This document shows, piece by piece, positions 8,975 to 18,352 of a stretch of DNA of 64,000 nt. Location of the stretch: the NCBI RefSeq assembly GCF_009877425.1, contig NZ_WXEY01000017.1:1-64000 (forward strand), in the 5' to 3' direction. Position 1 is the stretch's first letter; each line of letters starts with the position of its first letter. Under the pieces are notes generated by a model that saw nothing but the letters and a program-made list of their open reading frames with translations, did no database searches and had not been told where the DNA came from. The DNA comes from Heliomicrobium undosum (lineage in GTDB: Bacteria; Bacillota; Desulfitobacteriia; Heliobacteriales; Heliobacteriaceae). The position numbers were made by a program, and so were the translations under genes.

Positions 8975-10202
8975 AAACAGCCAGGCCTTCCGGACAGGTG
9001 TTCCGAGCAAGCAACGGCCCCAGTTCGCCATGGCCGACTGTGACGATGAGGCGCTTGCCCGCGACTACTTTGACGAGATGAATCACCGCAAGCGGGAGGA
9101 GATTCATCTCGCCCTGGAGGAACTGGCGTCGGAAGGGATCGTCTCTATCGCTTGGCCCCGGTTCAAACAAGGCATCGAGGTTAGGAAGGTCTACTTGAAT
9201 TACGAGGCTGTGGACAAGGCATACCGGTTGGCCGGTGTGACGCCAAAGGGGGATCAACTGGCGGCGCTCCGCGACACGTTGCAGCCGTTGCAGGCCCACC
9301 CATGGGAGTGGGTGCGCTGCTGGTGGGCGGAGACGGATGAAGCGCTGGCTGCTCGGAAGACGGCGCGCCTGGATATCGACGACCGGCCCGGCTATCAAGA
9401 ACTGGTGCAGGTGCTCGAAGCGCTGCCTGCGGTGGAGGACAGCGTGCCGAAACGCTTGTTCAGCCAATCCGTGCTGGGCGATTCGAAGGCCTTAGAACAG
9501 CGGGTCGAAAAGCGGCTGTTGCCGTTGCTGAAGCGGTCTTTGGCAGAGGAGTATGATTCAGACGACGAATACCTGCAGGCGGTGGGGCTGCTCAAGCATC
9601 CCCAGATGGTTCTGCTGGCGGGGCCGATAGCGCTGCAGTTGGCCCAGGGTGGCCAGGTTTCGGCCGATGTGCCCGGGGGGCTGGGCGTGAGCGGGCAAAC
9701 GGTGAAGGATATCTGCGGTCTGGTCATCGATGCGCCGCTCCTCGTCACCGTCGAGAACCTGACGAGCTACCATGAGTTGGTGCAGCAGGCGCAAAAAGCG
9801 GGGAAGCGCGCCGTGATCATCTATACGGGCGGTTTTCCGAACCGGGAGATCCAGCGGTTGCTGCGTCGCATCGGCGAGAGGATCACAGATCAAATCGACG
9901 CGCCTGGAAAAATCGAGTGCTATCATTGGGGGGACATGGACGCCGGGGGGATTGCGATTTTTGAGTTCTTACAGTCCCGCTTCTTTCCGGCGCTTCAGCC
10001 CATGCTGATGGATGTACGCGCCTATTTGCGCCATGTCGGTAAGGGCATCGCTTTTTCGGGGGAATATGGCGAGAAGCTGCGGCGGTTGCAACGGGAACCG
10101 CGTTATAAGCGATGGAGTCCTTTGATTGAAGAAATGCTCGCTTGCGGAAAGTGGCTGGAGCAAGAGGCGATTCCGGTTGTGGAAGCCGGGGAATACATGT
10201 AG
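8856..10202 (+). CDS. jetD: Wadjet nuclease subunit JetD (Toprim)
   Basis: A 448-residue JetD, the topoisomerase VI-like subunit that cuts the DNA captured by JetABC. An N-terminal DNA-binding region (residues 20-250) includes KILSLLLKKYENSQAF, the typical family start, and the C-terminal Toprim domain has the acidic VENLTSYHELV (glutamate near 299), GGFPNREIQRLL, and the metal-binding HWGDMDAGGIAIFEF (DMD near 360-362). All catalytic acids are present, so the nuclease should be active. ATG 8856 lies inside jetC; its GAAGGA is only one to two bases away, so initiation probably depends on coupling to jetC. A TTG at 8961 would cut into the conserved region. Confidence 0.88.
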   Translation: MAKEKPLSLTQNPRRSGEKRSPESSRYQRKILSLLLKKYENSQAFRTGVPSKQRPQFAMADCDDEALARDYFDEMNHRKREEIHLALEELASEGIVSIAWPRFKQGIEVRKVYLNYEAVDKAYRLAGVTPKGDQLAALRDTLQPLQAHPWEWVRCWWAETDEALAARKTARLDIDDRPGYQELVQVLEALPAVEDSVPKRLFSQSVLGDSKALEQRVEKRLLPLLKRSLAEEYDSDDEYLQAVGLLKHPQMVLLAGPIALQLAQGGQVSADVPGGLGVSGQTVKDICGLVIDAPLLVTVENLTSYHELVQQAQKAGKRAVIIYTGGFPNREIQRLLRRIGERITDQIDAPGKIECYHWGDMDAGGIAIFEFLQSRFFPALQPMLMDVRAYLRHVGKGIAFSGEYGEKLRRLQREPRYKRWSPLIEEMLACGKWLEQEAIPVVEAGEYM

Positions 10203-10268
10203 GCGGTTGGCGAACTGATTCCAGCGATAGACGCTGATTTGCTATAAAAGAGTGAAAAAAACGGTTTA

Positions 10269-10285
10269 GCGGAGGTGTTTTCCGC
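10269..10285 (+). promoter_or_regulatory. Hairpin over the mcrB ribosome binding site
   Basis: GCGGA (10269-10273) pairs with TCCGC (10281-10285), and the Shine-Dalgarno GGAGGTG (10271-10277) lies in the stem and loop, ten bases before ATG 10288. The pairing would partly hide the ribosome site. Confidence 0.4.
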
Positions 10286-10287
10286 CG

Positions 10288-12906
10288 ATGAGCAATCAAG
10301 ATAAACCGGTAAAGTCCCTTTTCGAATCCTTCCTTTCGCAGTACCCTGAGGAAACGCTCCGCCTGTCCGACCAACTTCATCAAGACTTTCTCCGCGAATT
10401 TCCCCGTTCATCTCTGCCGGACATGTCCCTGGAGCGGTACGCTCTGGGCAAGTCCAAAACAGGATCCTTCTGCTGGTGGCTGGAATACAATACGCTTCCC
10501 CTTGGCAGCATCCGAGGCGGAACAGCCGTCAAGTTGATCATTTATTACAGCGCCAAGGAAGCGGCATGGAAATACCCCGAAACGTTTCGGTCGCCCGAAG
10601 AAGCGTGGCTCCGCCTGCGCGCCGACATCGTCCGCCTGCTCGAAGGGTACGACGGAGATACCGCCGGGGAAATAGCAGATGACTCCCTCCTCAACGGCCG
10701 GGATATGTTGAAGGGAAAAGTCCTCTACCTGTACCATCCTGTCAAGTTCCTCCCCATTTACAAACTGGAACACCTTCAACAGTTCCTTGAGGAATTAGAT
10801 GTGCCGGCTTCGGAGTGGCAGGGGAAGGATAGCGCTATCTGCAACCTTCGTCTGAAGCAGGCTTTCGATGAAATGGCCTGGGAAGGGTGGGCCGATCCAG
10901 GGGTCCGCCGGATCTGGCAGTCCGCAAGCGCAACGGCCATCGCCGCAGCGATCAAAGATTTTTTATATACCCACTTCACGCGCGAAGAGAAATACTTCAA
11001 GGTCGCCCCCGGTGAAGGCGCCGCATTGTGGCCTGAGTGTCTCGCCGGCGGGTACATCTCGATCGGTTGGAACGAGATGGGCGATTTGCGTCAATACCCT
11101 GACTATGACGAATTCAAGAGCGCCTTTTTGAAACACAACTTTCACGATACGCTATCCGCCAACACCCGCAAGGCGAACGAACTCTGGAACTTCTACAACC
11201 TAAAGCCCGGCGACTGGGTCATCGCCAACAAAGGCATGAGTCAGATCGTGGGCGTCGGAAGGGTCAACGAAAAAGGCTATGCGTATCGCGGAGACCTGCC
11301 CACCTTCCGGCATGTCGTGTATGTGGACTGGGAGAAGTCCTTTGAGCCGCCGCGAAACATTCCGAAGCAGACCTACTGGGCCATGACGACGGTTAAGGAA
11401 GTCAGCCGAAAAAATTATGTGGAATGGACATCCGGTGAAGCCAGTCAGGTTGCACAGGGCTCACCCGCCGAGACGTCGCGGGCGCCGCGAAGAACGCAAG
11501 GAGCGCAACCGCAACCCCCTATCGTTGCGGAAACCTTCACCGCTGAAGAGGAACGCATTTTCGCCCGCCTGGAGAAATCGCTGGAACGAAAAGGCCAGTG
11601 CATTCTCTATGGCCCGCCGGGCACCGGCAAGACCTTCCTGGCGCGCAAGTTCATCCGCTGGAAGTATATAAAAGACAAGTTGCTTACCCGGGCTGACGAG
11701 ATGACAGCGAACGTTTGGATCATGGTGACATCGCCGCGTTTTGATTTCCGTTGGAAGGATATCCTGACGAATGGCGAAGCGCAGGAGTTCAAAGTCCGCT
11801 CTGTCCAACGCAATTATAGACGGGCTCGACCGGGTGACAAGGTGCTCTGTTATCAGAGCGGCAAGGCCTCTATGGAGAACACCGGATTTGTGGGCATTGC
11901 TGAGGTTGCCGGTTTTCTCGATGAGGCGAGAGAGATGTTGCCCATCAAAGGCGTCCGGCCTTTTGCCGCTCCGATCCCTTACGATGTTGTCAAGAACACG
12001 CCTGAGTATCAGAATACGCAAGCCGGGAAGATGGGCAATCGGGGGACCATGTTCGAAGCGACGCCCGAGTTTGCCGCATGGGTAAAAGACTACCTTGTTG
12101 AAAATGACGACACCGAAACGGCGCGCCTGCTCGACTCGGTCACATCAAAGCGCGTCCACTCCGTCCTCTGCACATTCCACCCGTCCTTTCACTATGAGGA
12201 CTTCATTGAGGGCTATAAACCGGCGCCCGCGGAAAACGGTCAGGTGGCCTTCCGCTTGGAGAAAGGGATCTTCGTCAATTTTTGCGCTCAAGCGGAGGAA
12301 AACCAGAAGTTGCCCCACTACCTGATCATCGATGAGATCAACCGGGGCAATGTGCCGAAGATTTTCGGCGAACTGATCACGCTGATCGAGAAAGACAAGC
12401 GCGGCGTGGAGGTCACCTTGCCCCAGAGCAAGGAGCGCTTCTCCATACCGGCGAACCTCTACATCATCGGCACGATGAACACCTCTGACCGGAGCATCAA
12501 AATGATGGACGCGGCCCTCAAACGCCGTTTTGCCTTTATCGAGTGCATGCCCGATCTCGCCTTGCTTGACTACGAGATCGACGGCCTGGGGATCAGCCTG
12601 AAGACGATCCTGGACAAGATCAATCGACGCCTCGTCGAATTCGGCGGCCGGGACAAACAGATCGGCCACGCTTATTTGATGCAAAAGGGAGAACCCATCC
12701 GGACCGTCGAGGAACTGAAAGGGATTTACGAGTTGGAGATCATCCCGCTGGTCCAGGAGTACTGTTTCGACGATTACGAAAAACTGGCCGATATCGTCGG
12801 CGCTGACTTTGTCGATGTCGAGGCCATGACCATCAACAGTGATATCTTTCAGGAAAGTGACGATATATTCATTTCAGCGCTCGTCAAGCACTTCCGGGAC
12901 CGGTAG
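10288..12906 (+). CDS. McrB-like AAA+ GTPase with two PUA/EVE-like domains
   Basis: An 872-residue motor subunit of a modification-dependent (type IV-like) restriction system. Residues 1-220 are a domain I do not recognise. Residues 236-365 look PUA/EVE-like (YFKVAPGEGAALWPECLAGG, then LKPGDWVIANKGMSQIVGVG). The AAA+ domain starts with Walker A YGPPGTGKTF near 440-449; a second EVE-like domain follows at about 474-607 (NVWIMVTSPRFDFRW, RPGDKVLCYQSG, TGFVGIAEV); the AAA+ then resumes with CTFHPSFHYEDFIEGYKP, Walker B YLIIDEINRGNVPK (about 677-690) and the McrB-family TMNTSDRSIKMMDAALKRRF. EVE domains read modified bases, so this protein may recognise modified DNA at two sites. It is 85 bases after jetD and ten before its McrC partner. 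Confidence 0.85.
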   Translation: MSNQDKPVKSLFESFLSQYPEETLRLSDQLHQDFLREFPRSSLPDMSLERYALGKSKTGSFCWWLEYNTLPLGSIRGGTAVKLIIYYSAKEAAWKYPETFRSPEEAWLRLRADIVRLLEGYDGDTAGEIADDSLLNGRDMLKGKVLYLYHPVKFLPIYKLEHLQQFLEELDVPASEWQGKDSAICNLRLKQAFDEMAWEGWADPGVRRIWQSASATAIAAAIKDFLYTHFTREEKYFKVAPGEGAALWPECLAGGYISIGWNEMGDLRQYPDYDEFKSAFLKHNFHDTLSANTRKANELWNFYNLKPGDWVIANKGMSQIVGVGRVNEKGYAYRGDLPTFRHVVYVDWEKSFEPPRNIPKQTYWAMTTVKEVSRKNYVEWTSGEASQVAQGSPAETSRAPRRTQGAQPQPPIVAETFTAEEERIFARLEKSLERKGQCILYGPPGTGKTFLARKFIRWKYIKDKLLTRADEMTANVWIMVTSPRFDFRWKDILTNGEAQEFKVRSVQRNYRRARPGDKVLCYQSGKASMENTGFVGIAEVAGFLDEAREMLPIKGVRPFAAPIPYDVVKNTPEYQNTQAGKMGNRGTMFEATPEFAAWVKDYLVENDDTETARLLDSVTSKRVHSVLCTFHPSFHYEDFIEGYKPAPAENGQVAFRLEKGIFVNFCAQAEENQKLPHYLIIDEINRGNVPKIFGELITLIEKDKRGVEVTLPQSKERFSIPANLYIIGTMNTSDRSIKMMDAALKRRFAFIECMPDLALLDYEIDGLGISLKTILDKINRRLVEFGGRDKQIGHAYLMQKGEPIRTVEELKGIYELEIIPLVQEYCFDDYEKLADIVGADFVDVEAMTINSDIFQESDDIFISALVKHFRDR

Positions 12907-12915
12907 GACCCTCGA

Positions 12916-14199
12916 ATGATGAAAGAAGTTCACTGCATGCCGGAGTACGGTCGTCTGCACATCGATGACTACCACTTGAGCGACGCCGAGCGAGAGTACC
13001 TGCAGGGCCTGTCCGTTGTCGACGGCGGAAAAGGTCGGGAACAGCGGTTCTTTGTGCGGGAACTGCGGACGGGCCTGCACCTGGAGGCAACCTCTTGGGT
13101 TGGCGTCATCGAACTGGAGCGGATCCGCATCGTCATCGAACCCAAGTTCCACCGGGGCTTTACCTCCCTGCTGGAGATGGTCGCCTTCATAGAGGGGATT
13201 CCTTTCCACCGGAAACGGGAGACAGAAAGCGCGCATGGAAGAAGCGACCTGATGGAACTCTTTGTGCGGCTCTATCTGGACGAGTTGGACGGTCTGTTGA
13301 AAAAAGGCATCGTCAAGGAGTATGTGACGGAAGAGGATAACCTCCGCCTGCTGCGGGGGCGTCCCGACTACATCATCAACCTGCAAAAAAACCCTGCGTC
13401 GCCGGATCGGATCTACTGCCGCTATGACGAACTGGTGACCGACATCCCCGAAAACCAGGTCCTTCTGACGGCCTTGGCGGTGGCTAGCCGTTACCGATTG
13501 GCCCCGGAAACGCGGCGGCGGCTCAACCGGTTTCGGGCAGAATGGGAGGTCCATTGCCAGCCCTACCAAGAGGAGCAATGGCCCGAGTTCCGCTACCACC
13601 GGTTGAACAGCCATTACCAGAAAGCGCATCGCTTAGCCTGGTATCTGTTCCGGCAGGTGGCTGCTGAGAATCTTTTTCATTTTCACGAGCAATCCTTTTA
13701 CTCCATGCTGGTGAACATGAACGAACTCTTCGAGGCCTTTGTCCGGGAATTATTGCGTCGTTATCTGCCTGGCCCATACCGGGTCAGCGCCCAAAAGACG
13801 GTGCGAGATGCGATTTTGGCTGGCGGAAAAACGTACCGGCAGGTGATTCCCGATCTGCTGGTGACAGAACAGGAATCAGGGACGGTGCTTGTTCTGGATA
13901 CGAAATATAAAAACTACGGGGAAAAACATGTCGACACAGCCGATATCTTTCAGTTGGCCTTCTACGCCCAGCGCTTTCAGTCTATCCCCGGAAAAGGCCA
14001 TTGCTCCGTCATCCTCTACCCTCGTTACGTCGACCAGCCGGCGCGCCCTGATGTGGAAGTCGACCTGCTCCCAGGAACGGGATACTTTGGCCGGCTGTGG
14101 GTGAGAGACGTTTTTATTGAGGAACTGCTTCGCCTGGTGCGTGAAGGGGAGCAGGATGAACTGACCGGACAGGCGCTGCGGATGGTCCGCATCCGTTGA
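12916..14199 (+). CDS. mcrC: McrC-like PD-(D/E)xK endonuclease
   Basis: A 427-residue nuclease partner of the McrB-like ATPase. The N-terminal part (IDDYHLSDAE, EATSWVGVIEL, IEPKF) matches the McrC beta-rich region that contacts McrB; the middle holds the conserved LLRGRPDYIINL and CRYDELVTDIPENQVL. The C-terminal PD-(D/E)xK core is complete: VIPDLL near residue 314 and VLDTKYK near 325-331. The nearest ribosome site is TAGGA at the mcrB stop codon, about nine bases before ATG 12916; ATG 12919 and 12937 are alternatives. Together with the preceding gene it should cleave modified foreign DNA. It ends the defence island, followed by a terminator. Confidence 0.88.
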   Translation: MMKEVHCMPEYGRLHIDDYHLSDAEREYLQGLSVVDGGKGREQRFFVRELRTGLHLEATSWVGVIELERIRIVIEPKFHRGFTSLLEMVAFIEGIPFHRKRETESAHGRSDLMELFVRLYLDELDGLLKKGIVKEYVTEEDNLRLLRGRPDYIINLQKNPASPDRIYCRYDELVTDIPENQVLLTALAVASRYRLAPETRRRLNRFRAEWEVHCQPYQEEQWPEFRYHRLNSHYQKAHRLAWYLFRQVAAENLFHFHEQSFYSMLVNMNELFEAFVRELLRRYLPGPYRVSAQKTVRDAILAGGKTYRQVIPDLLVTEQESGTVLVLDTKYKNYGEKHVDTADIFQLAFYAQRFQSIPGKGHCSVILYPRYVDQPARPDVEVDLLPGTGYFGRLWVRDVFIEELLRLVREGEQDELTGQALRMVRIR

Positions 14200-14233
14200 A
14201 TCGAGCAAGACAGATTCATCGCCTTATTGATTG

Positions 14234-14266
14234 AAAAACCGGGTGTATTCGCCCGGTTATTTTTTT
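14234..14266 (+). terminator. Terminator of the defence island
   Basis: AACCGGG (14237-14243) pairs with CCCGGTT (14252-14258), followed by ATTTTTTT. No comparable terminator is seen between jetA and this point, so jetABCD-mcrBC may share it. Confidence 0.8.
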
Positions 14267-14450
14267 ACCCTCGCGTTGGGGATATCTCGATGAAGGTGAA
14301 GAGACAGCCTCATATGGAGAGGAAAAGGACGTCCTTTCGGAACCAAGAAGGATTTTACAGCGCGATTGTCTAAATGATAACAAATACATTGTCGAGAAAA
14401 ATCGAATGCTGCAGAAAAAAGAGCATTTCATCACGAAAGGATGATCGCCC

Positions 14451-16430
14451 ATGGCATCCTGGTTTGCCAAACTGCGCCTGCGGAGCAAGCTGGTCCTCTC
14501 CTTTGCCCTCATCGGGATCGTGCCGCTGCTCACGGTCACCGGCATCACCACGTACATGAGCCAGCAGGAACTGAAGAAAAACGCCTATGACAGCAATAGG
14601 GCCATCGCCGGCAACCTGGCCGTCAACATCGAAAACGTGCTCTCAGCCCGCATCAGCATCTTACACATCCTGAGCCAGATGCCGGAGATGACATCGATGG
14701 ATCCGGCTCGCCAACTGCCGGCCATGAAAGCGGCAGGCAGCCAGTTCGACGATATGAGCGGCCTCATCGTCGTCCGGCCCGATGGGCAGCAGACGGTCAG
14801 GACGGAGGGGCAACTGCAGAACGTCGCTGATCGCAGGTACTTTCAGGACCTGCAAAAAGGGGTCCCCTTGGTGATCAGTGAAGTCTTGATCTCGAAAGGC
14901 ACGGGAAAACCGTCCGTCATTGTCGGTGTTCCCTTGAAAGACAGCCAGGGCCGTTTCGCCGGAGGGCTTTTAGGCGTTATGAATCTGGAGAAACTGGCGA
15001 CCATCACCAACGCGGTCAAGATCGGCCAGAGCGGGTACGCCTTTGTCACCGACAACAGCGGCAAGATGCTCGCCCATCCCAACGCCGACATGATCCGCCA
15101 GCAATCCGATGTGAGCGTCTTGCCGCCGGTGCAAAAAGCGCTCCAAGGGGAGACCGGCTCGGAAAGCTACGACTGGGAGGGCGTTCGCAAACTGGCGGGA
15201 TATGCCGTCGTTTCTCAGACGAAGTGGGCGGTCGTCACGCAGGTGCCAGAAGGGGAGGCTTTGGCGGCGGCCAAACAACAGTTGACTATCGGCAGCATCA
15301 TTGCCGTAGCCGCAATTGCCGTCGCTTTAGGTTTCGCCTTCCTCTTGGCGGCCACGTTGGTCCGGCCGATCACGAAGATCATGGAAGGCGCCGGAGTCGT
15401 TGCCGACGGCGACTTGACGGCAGTGATTGAGGTCGAGTCGGAAGACGAACTGGGTGAGTTGGCCCAGGCCTTTACGCGGATGACGGCGCAGTTACGGGCC
15501 TTGATCGGTCAGGTCAAAGGAACGGCGGAACGGCTGGCCATTTCTTCAGAGGAAATGGCCGCCTCCAGTGAAGAGGTGACCGCGACGGCTGGCGATGTGG
15601 CGCACAACGTGGACAAGCTCGCTATGGACGCGGAGCAGGGAAACAAAGCGGTGGTAGAGGTTTCCCAGGTGCTGGTGGAACTCTCGTCGCTGATCCAGAT
15701 CGCCAAGTGCAACGGGGAAGAGGCGGCCCGCTTCTCCCATGTGAGCCAGCAGGCCGCCCAGGAGGGGAAGGAGACGGTCGGCCAGGCGGTGCAGCGTATG
15801 ACCAACATCCGCCAGCGCACCGTCGAAGCGGAACAGTCGATGGAGACATTGAGTCGCTACTCTCAGCAGATCGAGATGATCGCCGACACCATCACCAGCA
15901 TCGCCAACCAGACGAACCTGCTCGCCTTGAATGCGGCTATTGAGGCGGCCCGGGCAGGCGAGGCCGGTCGGGGTTTCGCCGTCGTCGCCGATGAGGTGCG
16001 CAAGTTGGCGGAAGAATCGAACCGGGGCGCCGAAGAAGTGGCCATGCTCGTGAAAAAGGTGGCCGAGAGCACCCGAGAGGCGATGGCGGCGACGAGCCAG
16101 AGCCGCGATGAGGTGGACAAGGGCGTCCAGGTGGCCGATCAGGCGCGCCGTTCACTGGAAAACATCTTGACCCATGTCGACGAAACGGTGCGGAAGGTAT
16201 TGGAGATCGCCGAGGTGACCAATGAGGAAGTGGCCAGTTCCGAGAAAATCGTCTCCCTGATTCACGGTCTGGCGTCGGTCGTGGAAAATACCGCCCGCAA
16301 CGCCCAGCAGATCGCCGCATCGACAGAGGAGACAACGGCGGCCATGGAGACGATCGCCGCAGGGGCTGCCGAGAACAGCACGACGGCGGAGGAATTGAAG
16401 GAGTCGATCGCGCATTTCCGTATTGAATAA
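14451..16430 (+). CDS. Methyl-accepting chemotaxis protein with Cache sensor
   Basis: A 659-residue transmembrane chemoreceptor. A first membrane helix (about 17-37, [12 protein letters not shown]) is followed by an extracellular dCache-type sensor (40-270, with [16 protein letters not shown] and [11 protein letters not shown]), a second helix (279-303), a HAMP domain (304-357) and the cytoplasmic signalling hairpin whose tip reads [20 protein letters not shown] near 485-505 with [16 protein letters not shown]. This couples ligand binding outside to CheA/CheW. The ligand is not readable, although dCache domains often bind amino acids or carboxylates. The ribosome site is AAAGGATG about nine bases upstream. 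There is no C-terminal CheR-tethering pentapeptide. No che genes are adjacent. Confidence 0.93.
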   Translation: MASWFAKLRLRSKLVLSFALIGIVPLLTVTGITTYMSQQELKKNAYDSNRAIAGNLAVNIENVLSARISILHILSQMPEMTSMDPARQLPAMKAAGSQFDDMSGLIVVRPDGQQTVRTEGQLQNVADRRYFQDLQKGVPLVISEVLISKGTGKPSVIVGVPLKDSQGRFAGGLLGVMNLEKLATITNAVKIGQSGYAFVTDNSGKMLAHPNADMIRQQSDVSVLPPVQKALQGETGSESYDWEGVRKLAGYAVVSQTKWAVVTQVPEGEALAAAKQQLTIGSIIAVAAIAVALGFAFLLAATLVRPITKIMEGAGVVADGDLTAVIEVESEDELGELAQAFTRMTAQLRALIGQVKGTAERLAISSEEMAASSEEVTATAGDVAHNVDKLAMDAEQGNKAVVEVSQVLVELSSLIQIAKCNGEEAARFSHVSQQAAQEGKETVGQAVQRMTNIRQRTVEAEQSMETLSRYSQQIEMIADTITSIANQTNLLALNAAIEAARAGEAGRGFAVVADEVRKLAEESNRGAEEVAMLVKKVAESTREAMAATSQSRDEVDKGVQVADQARRSLENILTHVDETVRKVLEIAEVTNEEVASSEKIVSLIHGLASVVENTARNAQQIAASTEETTAAMETIAAGAAENSTTAEELKESIAHFRIE

Positions 16431-16508
16431 AGGCCAATGGTCTTCACCGGGTGCCCCAGCGCCGGACTTCTGTCTTTGACAACGCCTATCGAGAGTGCTG
16501 GAAGGGAG

Positions 16509-17168
16509 ATGCCGATGGTCAAAGCGGACAAGGCTGATAAGGTCGACAAAGTGGACTACAAAAAAGAGTTCAAGCAGCGCTATTCCGCCTCGGCGAAGGA
16601 ATGCGCCCTTGTCACCGTCCCACCGATGCATTACCTGATGATCGACGGCGTCGGCGATCCAAATACCTCCGCCGACTTTCAAGCCGCCGTGGAGGCGCTT
16701 TTCAGCGTATCCTATACGCTGAAGTTTCTGATCAAAAAGGGACCCGAGGGGATCGACTATGGCGTGCTGCCGCTGGAAGGACTCTGGTGGTGCGATGATA
16801 TGGCCTGCTTCGACATCGATGATAAGACCAAATGGCAGTGGACGGTCATGATCATGCAGCCTGAAATCGTTACAGAGGCCCATGTCCGCGTAGCGGTGGA
16901 AAAGGTGAAGAAGGAGAAAGGTCTGCCCACGCTGGATAGGATGCGCTTCGAACGCTACGTCGAAGGTCTGGTCGCGCAGATCCTGCACATCGGTCCCTTT
17001 TCCGAGGAAGGTCCGACGGTGGAAAAATTGCATCGCTTTATCGCTGAAAAAGGGTGCCAATTCACCGGCAAGCATCATGAAATCTACCTAAGCGACACCC
17101 GGCGGGCCGATCCGGCCAAGTGGAAAACAATCATTCGCCAGCCCATTGCCGTAGTTTCTGCGGATTAG
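16509..17168 (+). CDS. GyrI-like domain protein
   Basis: A protein of about 219 residues of the GyrI-like small-molecule-binding family, of the longer type with a Lys/Asp-rich N-terminus (KADKADKVDKVDYKKEFK). Recognisable pieces are PPMHYLMIDGVGDPN, GVLPLEGLWWCDD and QILHIGPFSEEGPTVEKLHRFI, a pattern shared with proteins annotated as GyrI-like or hypothetical hydrolases. GAAGGGAG abuts ATG 16509 and is better spaced for ATG 16515; the open frame upstream to 16437 has no ribosome site. It follows the chemoreceptor by 78 bases with no terminator between, so the two may be cotranscribed. Function unknown. Confidence 0.75.
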   Translation: MPMVKADKADKVDKVDYKKEFKQRYSASAKECALVTVPPMHYLMIDGVGDPNTSADFQAAVEALFSVSYTLKFLIKKGPEGIDYGVLPLEGLWWCDDMACFDIDDKTKWQWTVMIMQPEIVTEAHVRVAVEKVKKEKGLPTLDRMRFERYVEGLVAQILHIGPFSEEGPTVEKLHRFIAEKGCQFTGKHHEIYLSDTRRADPAKWKTIIRQPIAVVSAD

Positions 17169-17364
17169 GATAGGACGATATGCAATCGCATAGAGCGCTA
17201 AAAATAGGATAAGACACTGAACAAAGGGTTGGATGTATGGGAGAGGGGGCGAATGGCTCCTCTTTTTGTTGTCCATGCAGGGGTATGGGCTTTCACGGGG
17301 AATTGTATTAAGGTTCGATAGTACCCAAGAGTGCGGACAGCACCGGCGGAAAGGAACGTGGTCC

Positions 17365-18270
17365 ATGAAGCTCTACCTGGAATGCATCGCCTGCACGGTG
17401 AAACAATTGATGGAAGCGACCCGGCGCTTTATTCCCGATGAACAAGAGCGCTACCAGATCATCGCCGAGTCGATGCGCGGCTTTCAGGAGAACCTGCGCG
17501 TGGACAGTTGCGCGCCCATCCTTACCGCATCCTTTCATAATAAAATCAAAGCCGCATCCGGCACGGAGGACCTTTATAAGGCGGAGAAAGAGCTTTTCAA
17601 CCGGGAGATGATGGGTCTCGAAGACGAGTTTCGCGAGTTGATCGCCAAGAGCGACGATCCGGTGAAAACCGCCCTCTGCTTCAGCGCTTTGGCAAACATC
17701 ATCGATTTCGGCACTGCCGCCTCCGTCGATAAAACCTATGCCCGGAACCTGATCCTCAAGGCTGCAGAGACGGAGCGCGATCTCCCCGATGTGGAAACCT
17801 TAAAGCAGGAGTTGGCGGCGGCCAAGACGTTGCTTTATGTAGGCGACAACTGCGGGGAAGTGGTCCTCGACAAACTGGTCTTAGAAACCCTGCGGCGGCA
17901 TTATCCCCAAATCGCCATCACCTTCGCCGTCCGGGACGTTCCCATTCTGAATGACGTGACGTTAAAAGAGGCGGAAGAGATCGGCATTCCGGCCTATGCC
18001 CGCGTCATCAGCAGCGGCTCCCGCCTGCCGGGTGTGGTGCTGTCCCAGTGCACCGAAGAGTTTCAGCGCCTGTACCGGGAAAGTGACGTGATCATCCTCA
18101 AGGGCATGGGCAACCTGGAGACAGCGGGCGAAGACGAACAAAAGGCCTACTTTATCTTCATGGTCAAATGCGACCTCATGACCAGGCTGATGGAGACCCA
18201 TTTGCACGATATTTTCGTTGTCAAGGGCAATTACCTCGCCAAGAAAAATCGACTGCGGGGAAACGAATAG
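17365..18270 (+). CDS. DUF89/ARMT1-like damage-control phosphatase family protein
   Basis: A 301-residue protein with the DUF89 hallmarks: N-terminal CIACTVKQ (cysteine pair), a helical insert with ANIIDFG, and the metal-binding VGDNCGEVVLDKLV near residue 159 and DVIILKGMGNLET near 250, ending in KCDLMTRLM. Family members are metal-dependent phosphatases that clear damaged phospho-metabolites such as sugar phosphates. This is the prokaryotic CxxC-bearing subtype, whose substrate is not established to my knowledge. The start ATG 17365 has GGAAAGGAA about ten bases upstream; an extended open frame from 17233 lacks support. Confidence 0.85.
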   Translation: MKLYLECIACTVKQLMEATRRFIPDEQERYQIIAESMRGFQENLRVDSCAPILTASFHNKIKAASGTEDLYKAEKELFNREMMGLEDEFRELIAKSDDPVKTALCFSALANIIDFGTAASVDKTYARNLILKAAETERDLPDVETLKQELAAAKTLLYVGDNCGEVVLDKLVLETLRRHYPQIAITFAVRDVPILNDVTLKEAEEIGIPAYARVISSGSRLPGVVLSQCTEEFQRLYRESDVIILKGMGNLETAGEDEQKAYFIFMVKCDLMTRLMETHLHDIFVVKGNYLAKKNRLRGNE

Positions 18271-18292
18271 GCGTGCCCTTTTAGTGGCACGC
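18269..18292. terminator. Hairpin between convergent genes
   Basis: GGCGTGCC pairs with GGCACGCC around an eight-base loop just after the DUF89 stop codon. It lacks a T run on the plus side, so it is only a possible terminator or transcript-end stabiliser. Confidence 0.4.
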
Positions 18293-18352
18293 CCTCTCAT
18301 CGGAACGCCTCGCTCGGGACACCTGTGTAGTGACCGACGGGTCATGAATGGT

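Noticed and set aside
3500-14266. Mobile element or prophage carrying the defence island
   Set aside because: No integrase, transposase, attachment repeats or tRNA were found at its edges; base composition looks like the rest of the window.
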